Below are positions 19,532-28,367 of a DNA stretch of 50,656 bases, in pieces. Every line of letters starts with the position of its first letter. Positions within the stretch are counted from its first letter, which is position 1. The notes beneath the pieces were generated by a model, which saw only the letters and a program-made list of their open reading frames with translations, was not told the origin of the DNA and made no database searches. The position numbers were made by a program, and so were the translations under genes. This DNA is from Mycobacterium sp. E740 (GTDB lineage Bacteria > Actinomycetota > Actinomycetes > Mycobacteriales > Mycobacteriaceae), in contig NZ_LZKP01000221.1 in NCBI RefSeq assembly GCF_001672895.1, positions 1-50,656 of the forward strand, read 5' to 3'.

Positions 19532-20664
19532 TGACAATCTTTGATCTGGAAGCTGAGGTGCCAGTCCTGAATCTGCCCGCCGAAGGTGAGGTCGGCGTCG
19601 TCGACATCGGACCGCTGACACTGGAGAACGGTTCGGTCATCGACGATGTGTCGATCGCCGTTCAGCGCTGGGGCGAGTTGTCGCCGCAGCGCGACAACGT
19701 GGTGGTCGTGCTGCACGCGCTGACCGGTGACTCGCACATCACCGGGCCCGCGGGTCCGGACCATCCGACGGCGGGCTGGTGGGATGGCGTCGCCGGACCG
19801 GGCGGTCCGATCGACACCGACCGCTGGTGCGCGGTGGCGACCAACGTGCTCGGCGGTTGCCGCGGCTCGACCGGCCCGAGCTCACCGCACCCTGACGGTA
19901 AGGCGTGGGGCTCGCGGTTCCCCGTCGTCTCCATTCGAGACCAGGTCGAGGCTGATATCGCGGCGTTGGCGGCGCTCGGCATCACCGAGGTCGCCGCGGT
20001 CGTCGGCGGCTCGATGGGCGGCGCCAGGGCGCTCGAGTGGATGGTCGGCCATCCGGACAAGGTGCGCGCGGGACTGGTGCTCGCCGTCGGCGCGCGCGCC
20101 ACCGCCGATCAGATCGGCACCCAGAGTTCGCAGATCGCCGCCATCAAGGCCGACCCGAACTGGCAGAACGGCGACTACCACGGCACCGGCCTCTCGCCCG
20201 ACCTCGGCATGGAGATCGCCCGCCGGTTCGCCCACCTGACATACCGCGGCGAGAACGAACTCGACACCCGGTTCGCCAACGATCCGCAAGACGGCGAAGA
20301 CCCCGGCGACGGCGGCCGCTACGCGGTCCAGAGCTACCTCGAGCACCAGGGCCGAAAGCTCGTCTCCCGCTTCGACGCCGGCACCTACGTCACGCTCACC
20401 GATTCGCTGTCCAGTCACGACGTCGGCCGCGGCCGCGGCGGCGTCGAGGCGGCGTTGCGCGGGTGCCCGGTGCCCGCAGTGGTCGGCGGCATCACCTCGG
20501 ACCGGCTGTACCCGCTGCGGTTGCAGGAGGAGCTGGCCGAGTTGCTGCCCGGCTGTGCGGGTCTCGACGTCGTGGAGTCGGTCTACGGGCACGACGGCTT
20601 CCTGGTGGAGACCGACGCGGTGTACAAGCTGATCCGGCACACACTGGGGCTGGCAGCAGGATGA
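19531..20664 (+). CDS. metX: Homoserine O-acetyltransferase
   Basis: This 377-residue alpha/beta-hydrolase-fold acyltransferase transfers acetyl from acetyl-CoA to L-homoserine, the first committed step of methionine synthesis. The nucleophile is S161 in [14 protein letters not shown]. The catalytic Asp and His are in ITSDRLYP and [25 protein letters not shown] and [12 protein letters not shown] are typical of the family. The ATG overlaps the metC stop by one base, so the two enzymes of the acetylation-sulfhydrylation route are coupled and share riboswitch control. M. tuberculosis calls the orthologue metA (Rv3341, 379 aa). Confidence 0.96.
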
Positions 20665-20682
20665 CGGCGAAATGACGGCGCG

Positions 20683-21414
20683 GTGACCCGCTCGGGCCAG
20701 GACCGCTCGCTGTCGTTCGGTGCGGAAGCAGCGGCCTACGAGCGTGGCAGGCCGTCGTATCCGCCGGAGGCGATCGACTGGCTGCTGCCGGCAGCCGCCG
20801 CCACGGTGCTCGATCTCGGCGCCGGCACGGGCAAGCTGACCACCCGCCTGGTGGAGCGCGGCCTGGACGTCGTCGCCGTGGACCCGATCCCGGAGATGCT
20901 GGAGCTGCTGAGCACGTCGCTGCCCGACACCCCCGCGCTGCTGGGCACCGCCGAGGAAATTCCGCTGCCGGACGACAGCGTGGACGCGGTGCTCGTCGCC
21001 CAGGCCTGGCACTGGTTCGACCCCGAGCGCGCGATCAAGGAGGTCGCGCGGGTGTTGCGGCCGGGCGGCCGGCTCGGGCTGGTGTGGAACACCCGCGACG
21101 AGCGGTTGGGCTGGGTCAAGGACCTGGGCCGCATCATCGGCCACGAGGACGATCCGTTCAACGCCACCGTGACGCTGCCTTCGCCGTTCACCGCGGTCGA
21201 GCGCCACCAGGTCGAGTGGACCAGTTACCTGACCCCGCAGGCGCTCATCGACCTGGTCGCATCCCGCAGCTACTGCATCACCTCGCCGGAGAAGGTGCGC
21301 ACCAGAACGCTGGACCGGGTGCGTGAACTGCTGGCCACCCATCCCGCGCTGGCCAATTCCACCGGCCTTGCGCTGCCGTACGTCACGGTGTGCATCCGCG
21401 CTGTGCTGGCCTGA
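20683..21414 (+). CDS. Class I SAM-dependent methyltransferase (Rv3342-like)
   Basis: This 243-residue protein has the Rossmann-fold methyltransferase motifs: motif I VLDLGAGTGKLT (about 42-53), the acidic end of strand 2 in VVAVDPIPEML, and PDDSVDAVLVAQAWHWFD followed by RPGGRLGLVWN. This combination resembles UbiE/COQ5-like small-molecule methyltransferases (Methyltransf_11). The acceptor is unknown. GTG 20683 begins 18 bp after metX, so the gene probably belongs to the methionine operon and would use the SAM whose level that operon controls. In M. tuberculosis the order metC-metA-Rv3342 is the same. Confidence 0.88.
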   Translation: MTRSGQDRSLSFGAEAAAYERGRPSYPPEAIDWLLPAAAATVLDLGAGTGKLTTRLVERGLDVVAVDPIPEMLELLSTSLPDTPALLGTAEEIPLPDDSVDAVLVAQAWHWFDPERAIKEVARVLRPGGRLGLVWNTRDERLGWVKDLGRIIGHEDDPFNATVTLPSPFTAVERHQVEWTSYLTPQALIDLVASRSYCITSPEKVRTRTLDRVRELLATHPALANSTGLALPYVTVCIRAVLA

Positions 21415-21441
21415 CTTCATTACCGACGCGAGAGGACGGTC

Positions 21442-22194
21442 ATGCCGGGATGGCTTGAGGCCGGCTGGTGGGGGCTGGTGGCCGGCGCGGCGCTGGTGGT
21501 CGGTGCGCTGATCGGCTGGGCGGTGAAGGTTCGGGTGCGAGTGGTCGCCGGTGTCATGGCGTTCGGCGCCGGCGTGCTGATCTCCGCGCTGGCCTTCGAC
21601 CTGATGGACGAAGCCGAACACACCGGCGGCCTGCTGGCCACCGCACTCGGCTTCCTCGGCGGGGCGGTGGCCTACGTCGTCGCCAACGCCGCGCTGGCCC
21701 GCCACGGCGCGAAACATCGCAAACGTTCACATGACCGGCAGCCGACAGAGGAGCAGGAGAACGGAAGCGGCGCCGCGATCGCGATCGGAGCCCTGCTCGA
21801 CGGCGTACCGGAGTCGGTCGTGCTGGGCATCTCGCTGCTCGGCGGTCAGGGCGTCGGGCTGCCGGTGCTGGCCGCGGTGTTCATCTCGAACCTTCCCGAA
21901 GGGCTGTCGAGCGCCGCCGGGATGAAACGGGCCGGTCGCTCCGCGCGTTACGTGTTCGGAGTGTGGATCGGGATCGCGGTGATCAGCGGCATCTCGGCGA
22001 TGCTGGGGTATGTGCTGCTGGCCGGCGCATCGCCGTTTCTGGTCGCGGTGATCACCGCCGTCGCCGCCGGAGCGATCCTGGCGATGATCGCGGACACGAT
22101 GGTGCCCGAGGCCTTCGAAGAGGCCCACATCCTGACCGGGGTGATCACGGCGGTCGGCTTCTTGACCGCGTTCGCGATCGGACGGCTCGCCTGA
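21442..22194 (+). CDS. ZIP-family divalent metal transporter
   Basis: This 250-residue membrane protein has about eight hydrophobic helices. The two metal-site motifs of ZIP transporters are present: AIGALLDGVPESVVLGI and FISNLPEGLSSAAG. Between helices 3 and 4 there is a hydrophilic cytoplasmic loop with several histidines (ARHGAKHRKRSHDRQ). ZIP proteins import Zn2+ or other divalent metals; the metal cannot be told from sequence. The ATG follows GAGAGGAC as ribosome-binding site. It starts 27 bp after the methyltransferase gene and is convergent with the DUF3017 gene four bases away. I see no recognisable Zur site in the short upstream gap. Confidence 0.88.
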   Translation: MPGWLEAGWWGLVAGAALVVGALIGWAVKVRVRVVAGVMAFGAGVLISALAFDLMDEAEHTGGLLATALGFLGGAVAYVVANAALARHGAKHRKRSHDRQPTEEQENGSGAAIAIGALLDGVPESVVLGISLLGGQGVGLPVLAAVFISNLPEGLSSAAGMKRAGRSARYVFGVWIGIAVISGISAMLGYVLLAGASPFLVAVITAVAAGAILAMIADTMVPEAFEEAHILTGVITAVGFLTAFAIGRLA

Positions 22195-22198
22195 GCCG

Positions 22199-22492
22199 CT
22201 AACTGGTGCCCAAGGGGTCGATGGTCCAGGCGATGTAGAACATCGTCGCGCTGACCGCCGCGGTGGTGACGAAATCGACCCCCCGGCTGCGCACCGCGAG
22301 CAGGCCCGCACGCTCGTCGCTCAACAGCAGCCGCAGCCCAGCGGCGACGCCGACTCCGATCGCGATCACCAGCGCGCCGCGCCGCCAGTAGCCGGCCACC
22401 ACCAGCACCAACGCGACCAGGAAAGTCAGGCCGACCGACCAGAACGGCCACTGGCGCGCGAAGACCTTGCGCGCGAACTCCTTCGGGGTCAC
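22199..22492 (-). CDS. DUF3017 small membrane protein
   Basis: This 97-residue protein has three hydrophobic helices (about 17-34, 38-56 and 73-90) separated by short basic or acidic loops. The sequence [25 protein letters not shown] and the following [19 protein letters not shown] fit the actinobacterial DUF3017 family, of unknown function. Its GTG start overlaps the folD stop in GTGA, so it is translationally coupled to folD. The same arrangement exists in M. tuberculosis (Rv3355c next to folD). Three transmembrane segments and conservation beside folD suggest a housekeeping membrane role. Confidence 0.82.
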   Translation of the reverse strand: MTPKEFARKVFARQWPFWSVGLTFLVALVLVVAGYWRRGALVIAIGVGVAAGLRLLLSDERAGLLAVRSRGVDFVTTAAVSATMFYIAWTIDPLGTS

Positions 22493-23346
22493 GTCGCGGC
22501 CAGTGCCTCCGCGCGCTCGACGACGTTCGTCAGCAGGAACGCTCGGGTCAGGGGCCCGACGCCGCCAGGGTTCGGCGACACGTGGCCGGCGACGTCCCAG
22601 ACGTCGGGATGCACGTCGCCGACGAGCTTGCCGTCGTCGTCGCGACTGACACCGACGTCGATCACGGCCGCGCCGGGACGCACCATCTCAGCCGTCACCA
22701 TGTGCGGCATGCCCGCGGCGGCGATGATGATGTCGGCTTCGCGGGCGAGCTCGGGCAGATGCCGAGTTGCGGTGTGGCACAACGTCACTGTCGCGTTCTC
22801 CGAGCGCCGGGTCAGCAGCAGCCCGAGCGGGCGCCCGACGGTCACCCCGCGGCCGATGACGACGACCTGCGCACCGGCGATCTCGACCTCGTAGCGGCGC
22901 AGCAGATGCACGATCCCGCGCGGGGTGCAGGGCAGCGGCGCCGGTTCGTTGAGCACCAGCCGGCCGAGGTTCGTCGGATGCAGACCGTCGGCGTCCTTGC
23001 CCGGATCCACCCGCTCCAGGGCGGCGTTCTCGTTGAGGTGCTTGGGCAACGGCAACTGCACGATGTAGCCGGTGCACTCCGGATTGGCGTTGAGTTCGTC
23101 GATGGTCTCGTCGAGCTTGGCCTGGCTGATGTCGGCGGGCAGGTCGCGCCGGATCGAGTTGATGCCGACCTTCGCGCAGTCGGCGTGCTTGCCGCGCACG
23201 TAAGCGTGCGAGCCGGGATCGTCGCCGACGAGCACGGTGCCCAGGCCCGGTGTGCGTCCCGCTGCGGTCAGTGCCGCGACCCGCTCCTTCAGGTCGACGA
23301 AGATCTCGTCGCGCGTTGCCTTGCCGTTCAGAGTGATCGCTCCCAC
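22489..23346 (-). CDS. folD: Bifunctional methylene-THF dehydrogenase / methenyl-THF cyclohydrolase
   Basis: This 285-residue enzyme interconverts 5,10-methylene-THF, 5,10-methenyl-THF and 10-formyl-THF with NADP, feeding purine synthesis and one-carbon metabolism. The family motifs are [22 protein letters not shown] (with the catalytic YxxxK, here Y-V-R-G-K), [40 protein letters not shown] and [18 protein letters not shown] 23346 gives [14 protein letters not shown], matching usual FolD N-termini; longer readings upstream are antisense to the next gene. It overlaps the DUF3017 gene and diverges from an oxidoreductase across 39 bp. Confidence 0.96.
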   Translation of the reverse strand: MGAITLNGKATRDEIFVDLKERVAALTAAGRTPGLGTVLVGDDPGSHAYVRGKHADCAKVGINSIRRDLPADISQAKLDETIDELNANPECTGYIVQLPLPKHLNENAALERVDPGKDADGLHPTNLGRLVLNEPAPLPCTPRGIVHLLRRYEVEIAGAQVVVIGRGVTVGRPLGLLLTRRSENATVTLCHTATRHLPELAREADIIIAAAGMPHMVTAEMVRPGAAVIDVGVSRDDDGKLVGDVHPDVWDVAGHVSPNPGGVGPLTRAFLLTNVVERAEALAAT

Positions 23347-23385
23347 GGGTGTCAGTCTGGCACGTCGATGTGGCAGGCTCCGTAT

Positions 23386-24609
23386 ATGAACACCCAGCCC
23401 GATGTGTTCACCCCGGCCAAGCTCGGCCCGGTGACGCTGCGCAACCGGATCATCAAGGCGGCGACGTTCGAGGCGTCGACGCCGAACGCGCTCGTCACCG
23501 ACGATCTGATCAACTACCACCGGCTGCCGGCCGCGGGCGGGGTCGGCATGACGACCGTGGCGTACTGCGCCGTGGCGCCCGGTGGGCGCACCGACGGTTG
23601 GCAGATCTGGATGCGCCCGGAGGCCGTACCGGGGCTGAAGCGGCTCACCGAAGCCGTCCACGCCGAAGGCGCGGCGATCAGCGCACAGATCGGCCACGCC
23701 GGCCCGGTCGCGAACTCGCGGACGAACAAGGCCAGAGCGCTGGCACCCGTGCGCTTCTTCAACCCAATATCGATGCGGTTCGCCAAGAAGGCCACTCGCG
23801 AGGACATCCGCGAGGTCACCGAGGCGCACGCCAACGCCGCCCGCCTGGCGATCGAATCCGGCTTCGACGCGGTCGAGATTCACCTCGGCCACAACTATCT
23901 GGCCAGCTCCTTCCTGAGCCCGCTGCTCAACCGCCGCACCGACGAGTTCGGCGGCTCGCTGGAGAACCGCGCGAAGGTGGCCCGCGGCGTCGTGACGGCC
24001 GTGCGACGCGCGGTCGAGAAGGAGGGCAACCCGATCGCGGTGACCGCGAAGCTCACCATGGCCGACGGTGTTCGGGGCGGCATCAGCATCGAAGAGTCAC
24101 TGCAGACCGCGAAGTGGCTCGAGGAGGACGGCGGGCTCGACGCCATCGAGCTGACCGCGGGCAGCTCCCTGGTCAACCCCATGTACCTGTTCCGCGGCGA
24201 CGCCCCGGTCAAGGAGTTCGCCGGCGCGTTCAAACCGCCGCTGCGGTGGGGCATCCGGATGACCGGCAAGAAGTTCCTCCGCGAGTATCCCTACCGCGAG
24301 GCGTTCCTGCTGCGCGACGCCAAGCTGTTCCGCGCCGAACTGAAGCTGCCGCTGATCCTGCTGGGCGGCATCACGAACCGCGACACGATGGACCTCGCGA
24401 TGGCCGAGGGCTTCGACTTCGTCGCGATGGGCCGGGCCCTGCTCGCCGAACCCGACCTGCTCAACCGTATTCAGGCCGACCGTTCCGTCCGGGCGATCTG
24501 CGACCACTGCAACAAGTGCATGCCGACGATCTACAGCCACACCCGCTGCGTGTTGACGGGTGCACCCGACAACTATCAGCCGTTCGCGGCGGGCCTCGGC
24601 TCGACGTAG
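23386..24609 (+). CDS. NADH:flavin oxidoreductase, old yellow enzyme-like (Rv3359-like)
   Basis: This 407-residue TIM-barrel flavoprotein of the OYE/2,4-dienoyl-CoA reductase group begins [20 protein letters not shown]. It contains the FMN-binding [26 protein letters not shown] and [17 protein letters not shown] segments. A cysteine cluster near the C-terminus, CDHCNKCMP...RC (about 372-388), resembles the 4Fe-4S ligand set of dienoyl-CoA reductases. The usual second flavin/NAD domain is absent, so an external electron donor would be needed if a cluster is bound. The substrate is unknown. ATG 23386 is only 39 bp from the divergent folD start. The 3' end overlaps the next convergent gene by 34 bp. 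Confidence 0.87.
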   Translation: MNTQPDVFTPAKLGPVTLRNRIIKAATFEASTPNALVTDDLINYHRLPAAGGVGMTTVAYCAVAPGGRTDGWQIWMRPEAVPGLKRLTEAVHAEGAAISAQIGHAGPVANSRTNKARALAPVRFFNPISMRFAKKATREDIREVTEAHANAARLAIESGFDAVEIHLGHNYLASSFLSPLLNRRTDEFGGSLENRAKVARGVVTAVRRAVEKEGNPIAVTAKLTMADGVRGGISIEESLQTAKWLEEDGGLDAIELTAGSSLVNPMYLFRGDAPVKEFAGAFKPPLRWGIRMTGKKFLREYPYREAFLLRDAKLFRAELKLPLILLGGITNRDTMDLAMAEGFDFVAMGRALLAEPDLLNRIQADRSVRAICDHCNKCMPTIYSHTRCVLTGAPDNYQPFAAGLGST

Positions 24610-24998
24610 GCGACCATCGGCTCGGAGTGGACGACCCGCTCCCCCGACGAGACCGCGAGTTCCTTCGCCGAGAATGTGTAGGTGGCGCCGTCGTTCTCGG
24701 CGGTGAACACTCCGTCGCCGGTCTTGGTGGCCTTGGCGGTGAGCAACGCGTCGTCGCGCATCCGCACGCCGCGGTACTCGTAGCCGCCGCTCTCTTTGCA
24801 GATCGCGACCAGCGCACTTTCGGTCCGGCCCAGCGCCACCGTTGCGGCGGGCGCTTCGCAGCGGGCTTGCGTGTCGACGAACCCGCGGTCGTCGATCGCG
24901 ATCGCGTTACCTTGCGCATCGACCGTCGGCGCCAGCAACGCCGCCGCGATGCACAGGACGACAATGCCGACAACCAGGAGAGGCGCCCGAGACACCAT
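24576..24998 (-). CDS. Small secreted or membrane-anchored protein of unknown function
   Basis: This 140-residue protein begins with an uncleaved anchor or signal peptide (MVSRAPLLVVGIVVLCIAAA, about 5-24). An extracytoplasmic domain of about 115 residues follows. The domain has two cysteines (in ARCEAPA and AICKESG), which could form a disulfide, and many short beta-type segments (YEYRGVRM, GATYTFSAKE). I do not recognise a family. GC-rich codon use and the signal segment support a real gene, and the long overlapping reading frame upstream is antisense. ATG 24998 is chosen because it immediately precedes the hydrophobic segment. The 3' end overlaps the convergent oxidoreductase by 34 bp. Confidence 0.72.
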   Translation of the reverse strand: MVSRAPLLVVGIVVLCIAAALLAPTVDAQGNAIAIDDRGFVDTQARCEAPAATVALGRTESALVAICKESGGYEYRGVRMRDDALLTAKATKTGDGVFTAENDGATYTFSAKELAVSSGERVVHSEPMVAYVEPRPAANG

Positions 24999-25108
24999 GC
25001 CCAATGGTGACCACGATCCGGCGCCGTTGGCGCGCGACTCGCCGGGCAAGCGGCGAACTTTCGCGACTCGGCGCCCAGGACCGCCGTCGCGGCGGCCTTT
25101 CCTACCGT

Positions 25109-25114
25109 TAGAGT
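25109..25114 (+). promoter_or_regulatory. -10 box for the upstream ORF / FHA-ABC transporter
   Basis: TAGAGT (25109-25114) predicts a transcription start at about 25121-25123, which is the first base of the short upstream ORF. TACCGT (25103-25108) directly before it is an alternative -10. No convincing -35 is seen. Confidence 0.4.
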
Positions 25115-25122
25115 TGGCGGCG

Positions 25123-25155
25123 ATGTCCAATGTCGCCGGCGGCCGGCTCCGATGA
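25123..25155 (+). CDS. Ten-codon upstream ORF coupled to the FHA-ABC transporter
   Basis: An ATG at 25123 opens a ten-codon ORF (MSNVAGGRLR) whose TGA (25153-25155) overlaps the ATG of the transporter (25152) in ATGA. The -10 box TAGAGT would make this ORF leaderless. The transporter ATG has no Shine-Dalgarno in the preceding 20 bases, so its translation probably depends on ribosomes finishing the short ORF. Whether the peptide itself matters is unknown; it has no obvious attenuator residue run. Confidence 0.5.
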   Translation: MSNVAGGRLR

Positions 25156-27785
25156 GCCGACCCGCCCCACCCGCGCTGACCGTTCGGTACGACGGATCGA
25201 CCCGGACCTTCGCAGCGGGAAACGATGTCGTCATCGGCCGAGACCTCCGCGCCGATGTTCGCATCGCCCATCCGCTGATCTCGCGGGCGCATCTGGTGTT
25301 GCGCTTCGATCAGGGCCGTTGGGTCGCGATCGACAACGGCAGCCTCAACGGGATGTACGTCAACAACCGCCGGGTGCCCACCGTCGACATCCAGGACGGC
25401 CAGACCGTCAACATCGGCAATCCCGACGGCCCGCGCCTGACGTTCGAGGTGGGTCGCCATCAGGGCGCGGTGGGCCGGACGCCGACCATGGCGGTGCCGA
25501 TCTCCACGCAGCGGCCGGCCGCAAACCATCCCACCGTGCAACCACATACGGCGGCGCCGCAGCCCCCGCGGTCCTACGCGCCGCCGCAGGGTCCGCCGCG
25601 CTCCCAACCGCCGTATCCGAGCCCGCCCCCGCCGCACCGCTACCCGAGCGCTCCGCAACCGGCGCAGCGGCCGGGTCCGCCGAGCACCCCGCAACCCGTG
25701 CGCCCGGCGCAGATCTCGCAGCCGATGTCGGCGCCGGGGATCGAGTCGGCGACCATGATGGGCCCGACCGCCGCGCCGCGCTCGAGCGACAACCTCGCGA
25801 CGAGCATGCTCAAGATCCTGCGGCCGAGCAGGCCTGCGGACAACGTGCCCGGCGCAATCAAGATCGGCCGCGCGACCGACAACGACATCGTGGTGCCCGA
25901 CGTCCTGGCCTCGCGCCATCACGCGACCCTGGTGCCGACCGCCGACGGCACCGAGATCCAGGACAACCGCAGCATCAACGGCACGTTCGTCAACGGTGCT
26001 CGGGTGGACTCCGCGCTGCTGCACGACGGTGACACGGTCACGATCGGCAACATCGACCTGGTCTTCTCCGGCGGCACCCTGATCCGCCGCACCGAGACCG
26101 AGGCCGCGACCCGCACCGGGGGCCTCGAGGTGCACGGCGTCACGTGGACGATCGAGAACAACAAGACGCTGCTGGACAACATCTCGATCGCTGCGCGGCC
26201 GGGCACGCTCACGGCCGTCATCGGGCCATCAGGCGCCGGCAAGTCCACGTTCGCCCGCCTGGTCGCGGGTTACACGCATCCGACGACGGGCACCGTGACC
26301 TTCGAAGGCCACAACATCCACGCCGAGTACGCGTCGCTGCGCTCCCGGATCGGGATGGTGCCGCAGGACGACGTGGTGCACGGCCAGCTGACCGTCAAGC
26401 AGGCGCTGATGTACGCCGCCGAACTGCGGTTGCCTCCCGACACCACCCGGGAGGACCGCGAGCAGGTCGTCATGCAGGTGCTCGAGGAACTCGAGATGAC
26501 CAAGCACCTCGAGACCCGGGTCGACAAGCTGTCCGGCGGCCAGCGCAAGCGCGCCTCGGTGGCGCTGGAACTGCTGACCGGCCCGTCGCTGCTGATCCTC
26601 GACGAGCCCACCTCCGGCCTGGACCCGGCGCTGGACCGCCAGGTCATGACGATGCTGCGGCAGCTGGCTGACGCCGGTCGCGTGGTGCTGGTGGTCACGC
26701 ACTCGCTGACCTATCTCGACGTCTGCGACCAGGTGCTGCTGTTGGCGCCCGGCGGCAAGACGGCGTTCTACGGCCCACCCGACCAGATCGGGCCGTCGAT
26801 GGGCACCACCAACTGGGCGGACATCTTCAGCTCGGTGGCGGGCGACCCGGACGGCGCCAACAAGCGGTTCCTCGCCCAGCACGGACCGCCGCCGCCGCCG
26901 CCGGCCGCCGAGGCGCCGTCGGACCTCGGGACGCCGACCAGCACCAGCGTGCGGCGCCAGTTCTCCACGATCGCACGCCGCCAGGTGCGGCTGGTGATCT
27001 CGGATCGCGGCTACTTCGCGTTCCTGATGCTGTTGCCGTTCATCATGGGCGTGCTGTCGCTGTCGGTGCCCGGCGACGTCGGGTTCGGCGTGCCGGTGAC
27101 CGCGATGCAGGGCGGGGCGGCACCCAACGAGCCCGGGCAGATCCTCGTCATGCTCAACGTGGGCGCGATCTTCATGGGCACCGCGCTGACGATCCGGGCC
27201 CTGATCGGCGAACGGGCGATCTTCCGTCGCGAGCAGGCGGTCGGATTGTCAACGACCGCATACCTTTTGGCGAAGGTGTTCGTGTTCACGCTGTTCGCGA
27301 TCGTGCAGTCGGCGATCGTCACGGCGATCGCGATCATCGGTAAGGGCTGGGGTCCGGGCGCCGTCGAGTCGGGTTCCCTGATCGGCAACCGCAGCATCGA
27401 GTTGTTCGTCGACATCGCGGTCACGACGGTGGCCGCGGCGATGGTCGGGCTGGCGCTCTCGGCGCTGGCGCGGTCCAACGAACAGATCATGCCGCTGCTG
27501 GTGGTCGCGATCATGTCGCAGTTGGTGTTCTCCGGCGGGATGATCCCGGTGACGGACCGCGTGGTGCTCGACCAGATGTCGTGGTTCACGCCTGCGCGGT
27601 GGGGTTTCGCCGCTTCGGCCTCGACGATCGACCTGATCCGGTTGGTGCCCGGCCCGTTGACTCCCAACGACCGGCACTGGGAGCACACGTCGGGAACATG
27701 GCTGTTCGACATGGCGATGCTCGCGTTGATCTGCATCGGCTACACGGCTTTCGTGCGCTGGCGGATCCGGCTCAGCAGCACCTAG
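25152..27785 (+). CDS. Double-FHA-domain ABC-2 type exporter (Rv1747-like)
   Basis: This 877-residue protein combines a phosphothreonine-binding regulatory half with an ABC half-transporter. FHA-1 spans about 1-100 (VIGRDLRADVRIAHPLISRAHL, NGMYVNN). A Pro/Gln-rich linker of about 110 residues follows. FHA-2 spans about 225-315 (IGRATDNDIVVPDVLASRHH, NGTFVNG). The nucleotide-binding domain has Walker A GPSGAGKST, signature LSGGQRKRAS and Walker B LLILDEP, and the C-terminal 290 residues form about six transmembrane helices. M. tuberculosis Rv1747, about the same length, is phosphorylated by PknF and linked to export of cell-envelope lipids. No kinase gene lies nearby here, so this may be a paralogue. 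It is convergent with mfpA behind a hairpin. Confidence 0.92.
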   Translation: MSRPAPPALTVRYDGSTRTFAAGNDVVIGRDLRADVRIAHPLISRAHLVLRFDQGRWVAIDNGSLNGMYVNNRRVPTVDIQDGQTVNIGNPDGPRLTFEVGRHQGAVGRTPTMAVPISTQRPAANHPTVQPHTAAPQPPRSYAPPQGPPRSQPPYPSPPPPHRYPSAPQPAQRPGPPSTPQPVRPAQISQPMSAPGIESATMMGPTAAPRSSDNLATSMLKILRPSRPADNVPGAIKIGRATDNDIVVPDVLASRHHATLVPTADGTEIQDNRSINGTFVNGARVDSALLHDGDTVTIGNIDLVFSGGTLIRRTETEAATRTGGLEVHGVTWTIENNKTLLDNISIAARPGTLTAVIGPSGAGKSTFARLVAGYTHPTTGTVTFEGHNIHAEYASLRSRIGMVPQDDVVHGQLTVKQALMYAAELRLPPDTTREDREQVVMQVLEELEMTKHLETRVDKLSGGQRKRASVALELLTGPSLLILDEPTSGLDPALDRQVMTMLRQLADAGRVVLVVTHSLTYLDVCDQVLLLAPGGKTAFYGPPDQIGPSMGTTNWADIFSSVAGDPDGANKRFLAQHGPPPPPPAAEAPSDLGTPTSTSVRRQFSTIARRQVRLVISDRGYFAFLMLLPFIMGVLSLSVPGDVGFGVPVTAMQGGAAPNEPGQILVMLNVGAIFMGTALTIRALIGERAIFRREQAVGLSTTAYLLAKVFVFTLFAIVQSAIVTAIAIIGKGWGPGAVESGSLIGNRSIELFVDIAVTTVAAAMVGLALSALARSNEQIMPLLVVAIMSQLVFSGGMIPVTDRVVLDQMSWFTPARWGFAASASTIDLIRLVPGPLTPNDRHWEHTSGTWLFDMAMLALICIGYTAFVRWRIRLSST

Positions 27786-27800
27786 CGCACAGTTGTGCGC
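27785..27800. terminator. Bidirectional hairpin between convergent genes
   Basis: GCGCACAGTTGTGCGC is a perfect palindrome beginning at the last base of the transporter stop and ending three bases before the mfpA stop. It would form a six-base-pair stem with an AGTT loop in either transcript. No U-tract follows, as is usual for mycobacterial hairpin terminators. Confidence 0.5.
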
Positions 27801-27803
27801 GGC

Positions 27804-28367
27804 TCACTGCCCGTGGATGTTCAAACCATGGGCGACGGCGTAGGCCAGCGCTTGATCGACGTCGATCTTGGCGTCGCGCAGGCTCGCGGTCGTCCACAAC
27901 GTCGCATCCGCGCGGGCACCGCGCAGGTCGGCCTCGTCCAGCCGGAGTTTCTGTACCCGCGCGCCACTGAGATCCGCGCCGCGCAGCACGGCCTTGCGCA
28001 GGTCGGCGTCGACGAGCCCGGCCTCGCGCAACCGACACCCGCTCAGATCCGTTCCACGCAAGTCACATCCGCCGAGCACCGCCAGGGTCAGGTCGACGTC
28101 GACCAGTGTGAGCGGACGCAGCCGGGCGTCGGTGAACACCGACCCCAACAGGCTGCACTGCCGGAAGGTGCTGTGGTGCAGGGTGGCCCGCTCGAAACGG
28201 CAGTTGCGAAATGCGGAGCCGACGTGTTCGGACTCGGTGAGGTCGACGCCGCGGAAGTCGCATTCGTCGAACACCGTCCGTTCGGTGCGCAGCCTGCTGA
28301 GGTCCTCGTCCCGAAAGTCGCGGCCGGTGAATTCCTCGTCGATCCAGACCGGTTCGTCGCTGCTCAC
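27804..28367 (-). CDS. mfpA: Pentapeptide repeat protein MfpA, DNA gyrase modulator
   Basis: This 187-residue right-handed quadrilateral beta-helix protein has repeated five-residue units with Leu or Phe at the centre: CDFRGVDLTES, RNCRFERATL, LGGCDLRGTDLSGCRL, ADLRKAVLRGADLSGA. MfpA dimers mimic B-form DNA, bind gyrase and lower fluoroquinolone susceptibility in mycobacteria. M. tuberculosis MfpA has 183 residues. A C-terminal helical segment (VDQALAYAVAHGLNIHGQ) forms the dimer interface in the family. GTG 28367 overlaps the stop of the GTPase gene in GTGA. It is the last gene of a five-gene conservon, so the upstream kinase, roadblock protein and GTPase probably set its activity. Confidence 0.94.
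   Translation of the reverse strand: MSSDEPVWIDEEFTGRDFRDEDLSRLRTERTVFDECDFRGVDLTESEHVGSAFRNCRFERATLHHSTFRQCSLLGSVFTDARLRPLTLVDVDLTLAVLGGCDLRGTDLSGCRLREAGLVDADLRKAVLRGADLSGARVQKLRLDEADLRGARADATLWTTASLRDAKIDVDQALAYAVAHGLNIHGQ

Noticed and set aside
24999..26135. Minus-strand frame continuing the small secreted protein upstream to 519 residues
   Set aside because: The extension is antisense to the FHA-ABC gene and hydrophilic, and would bury the signal segment in mid-protein.
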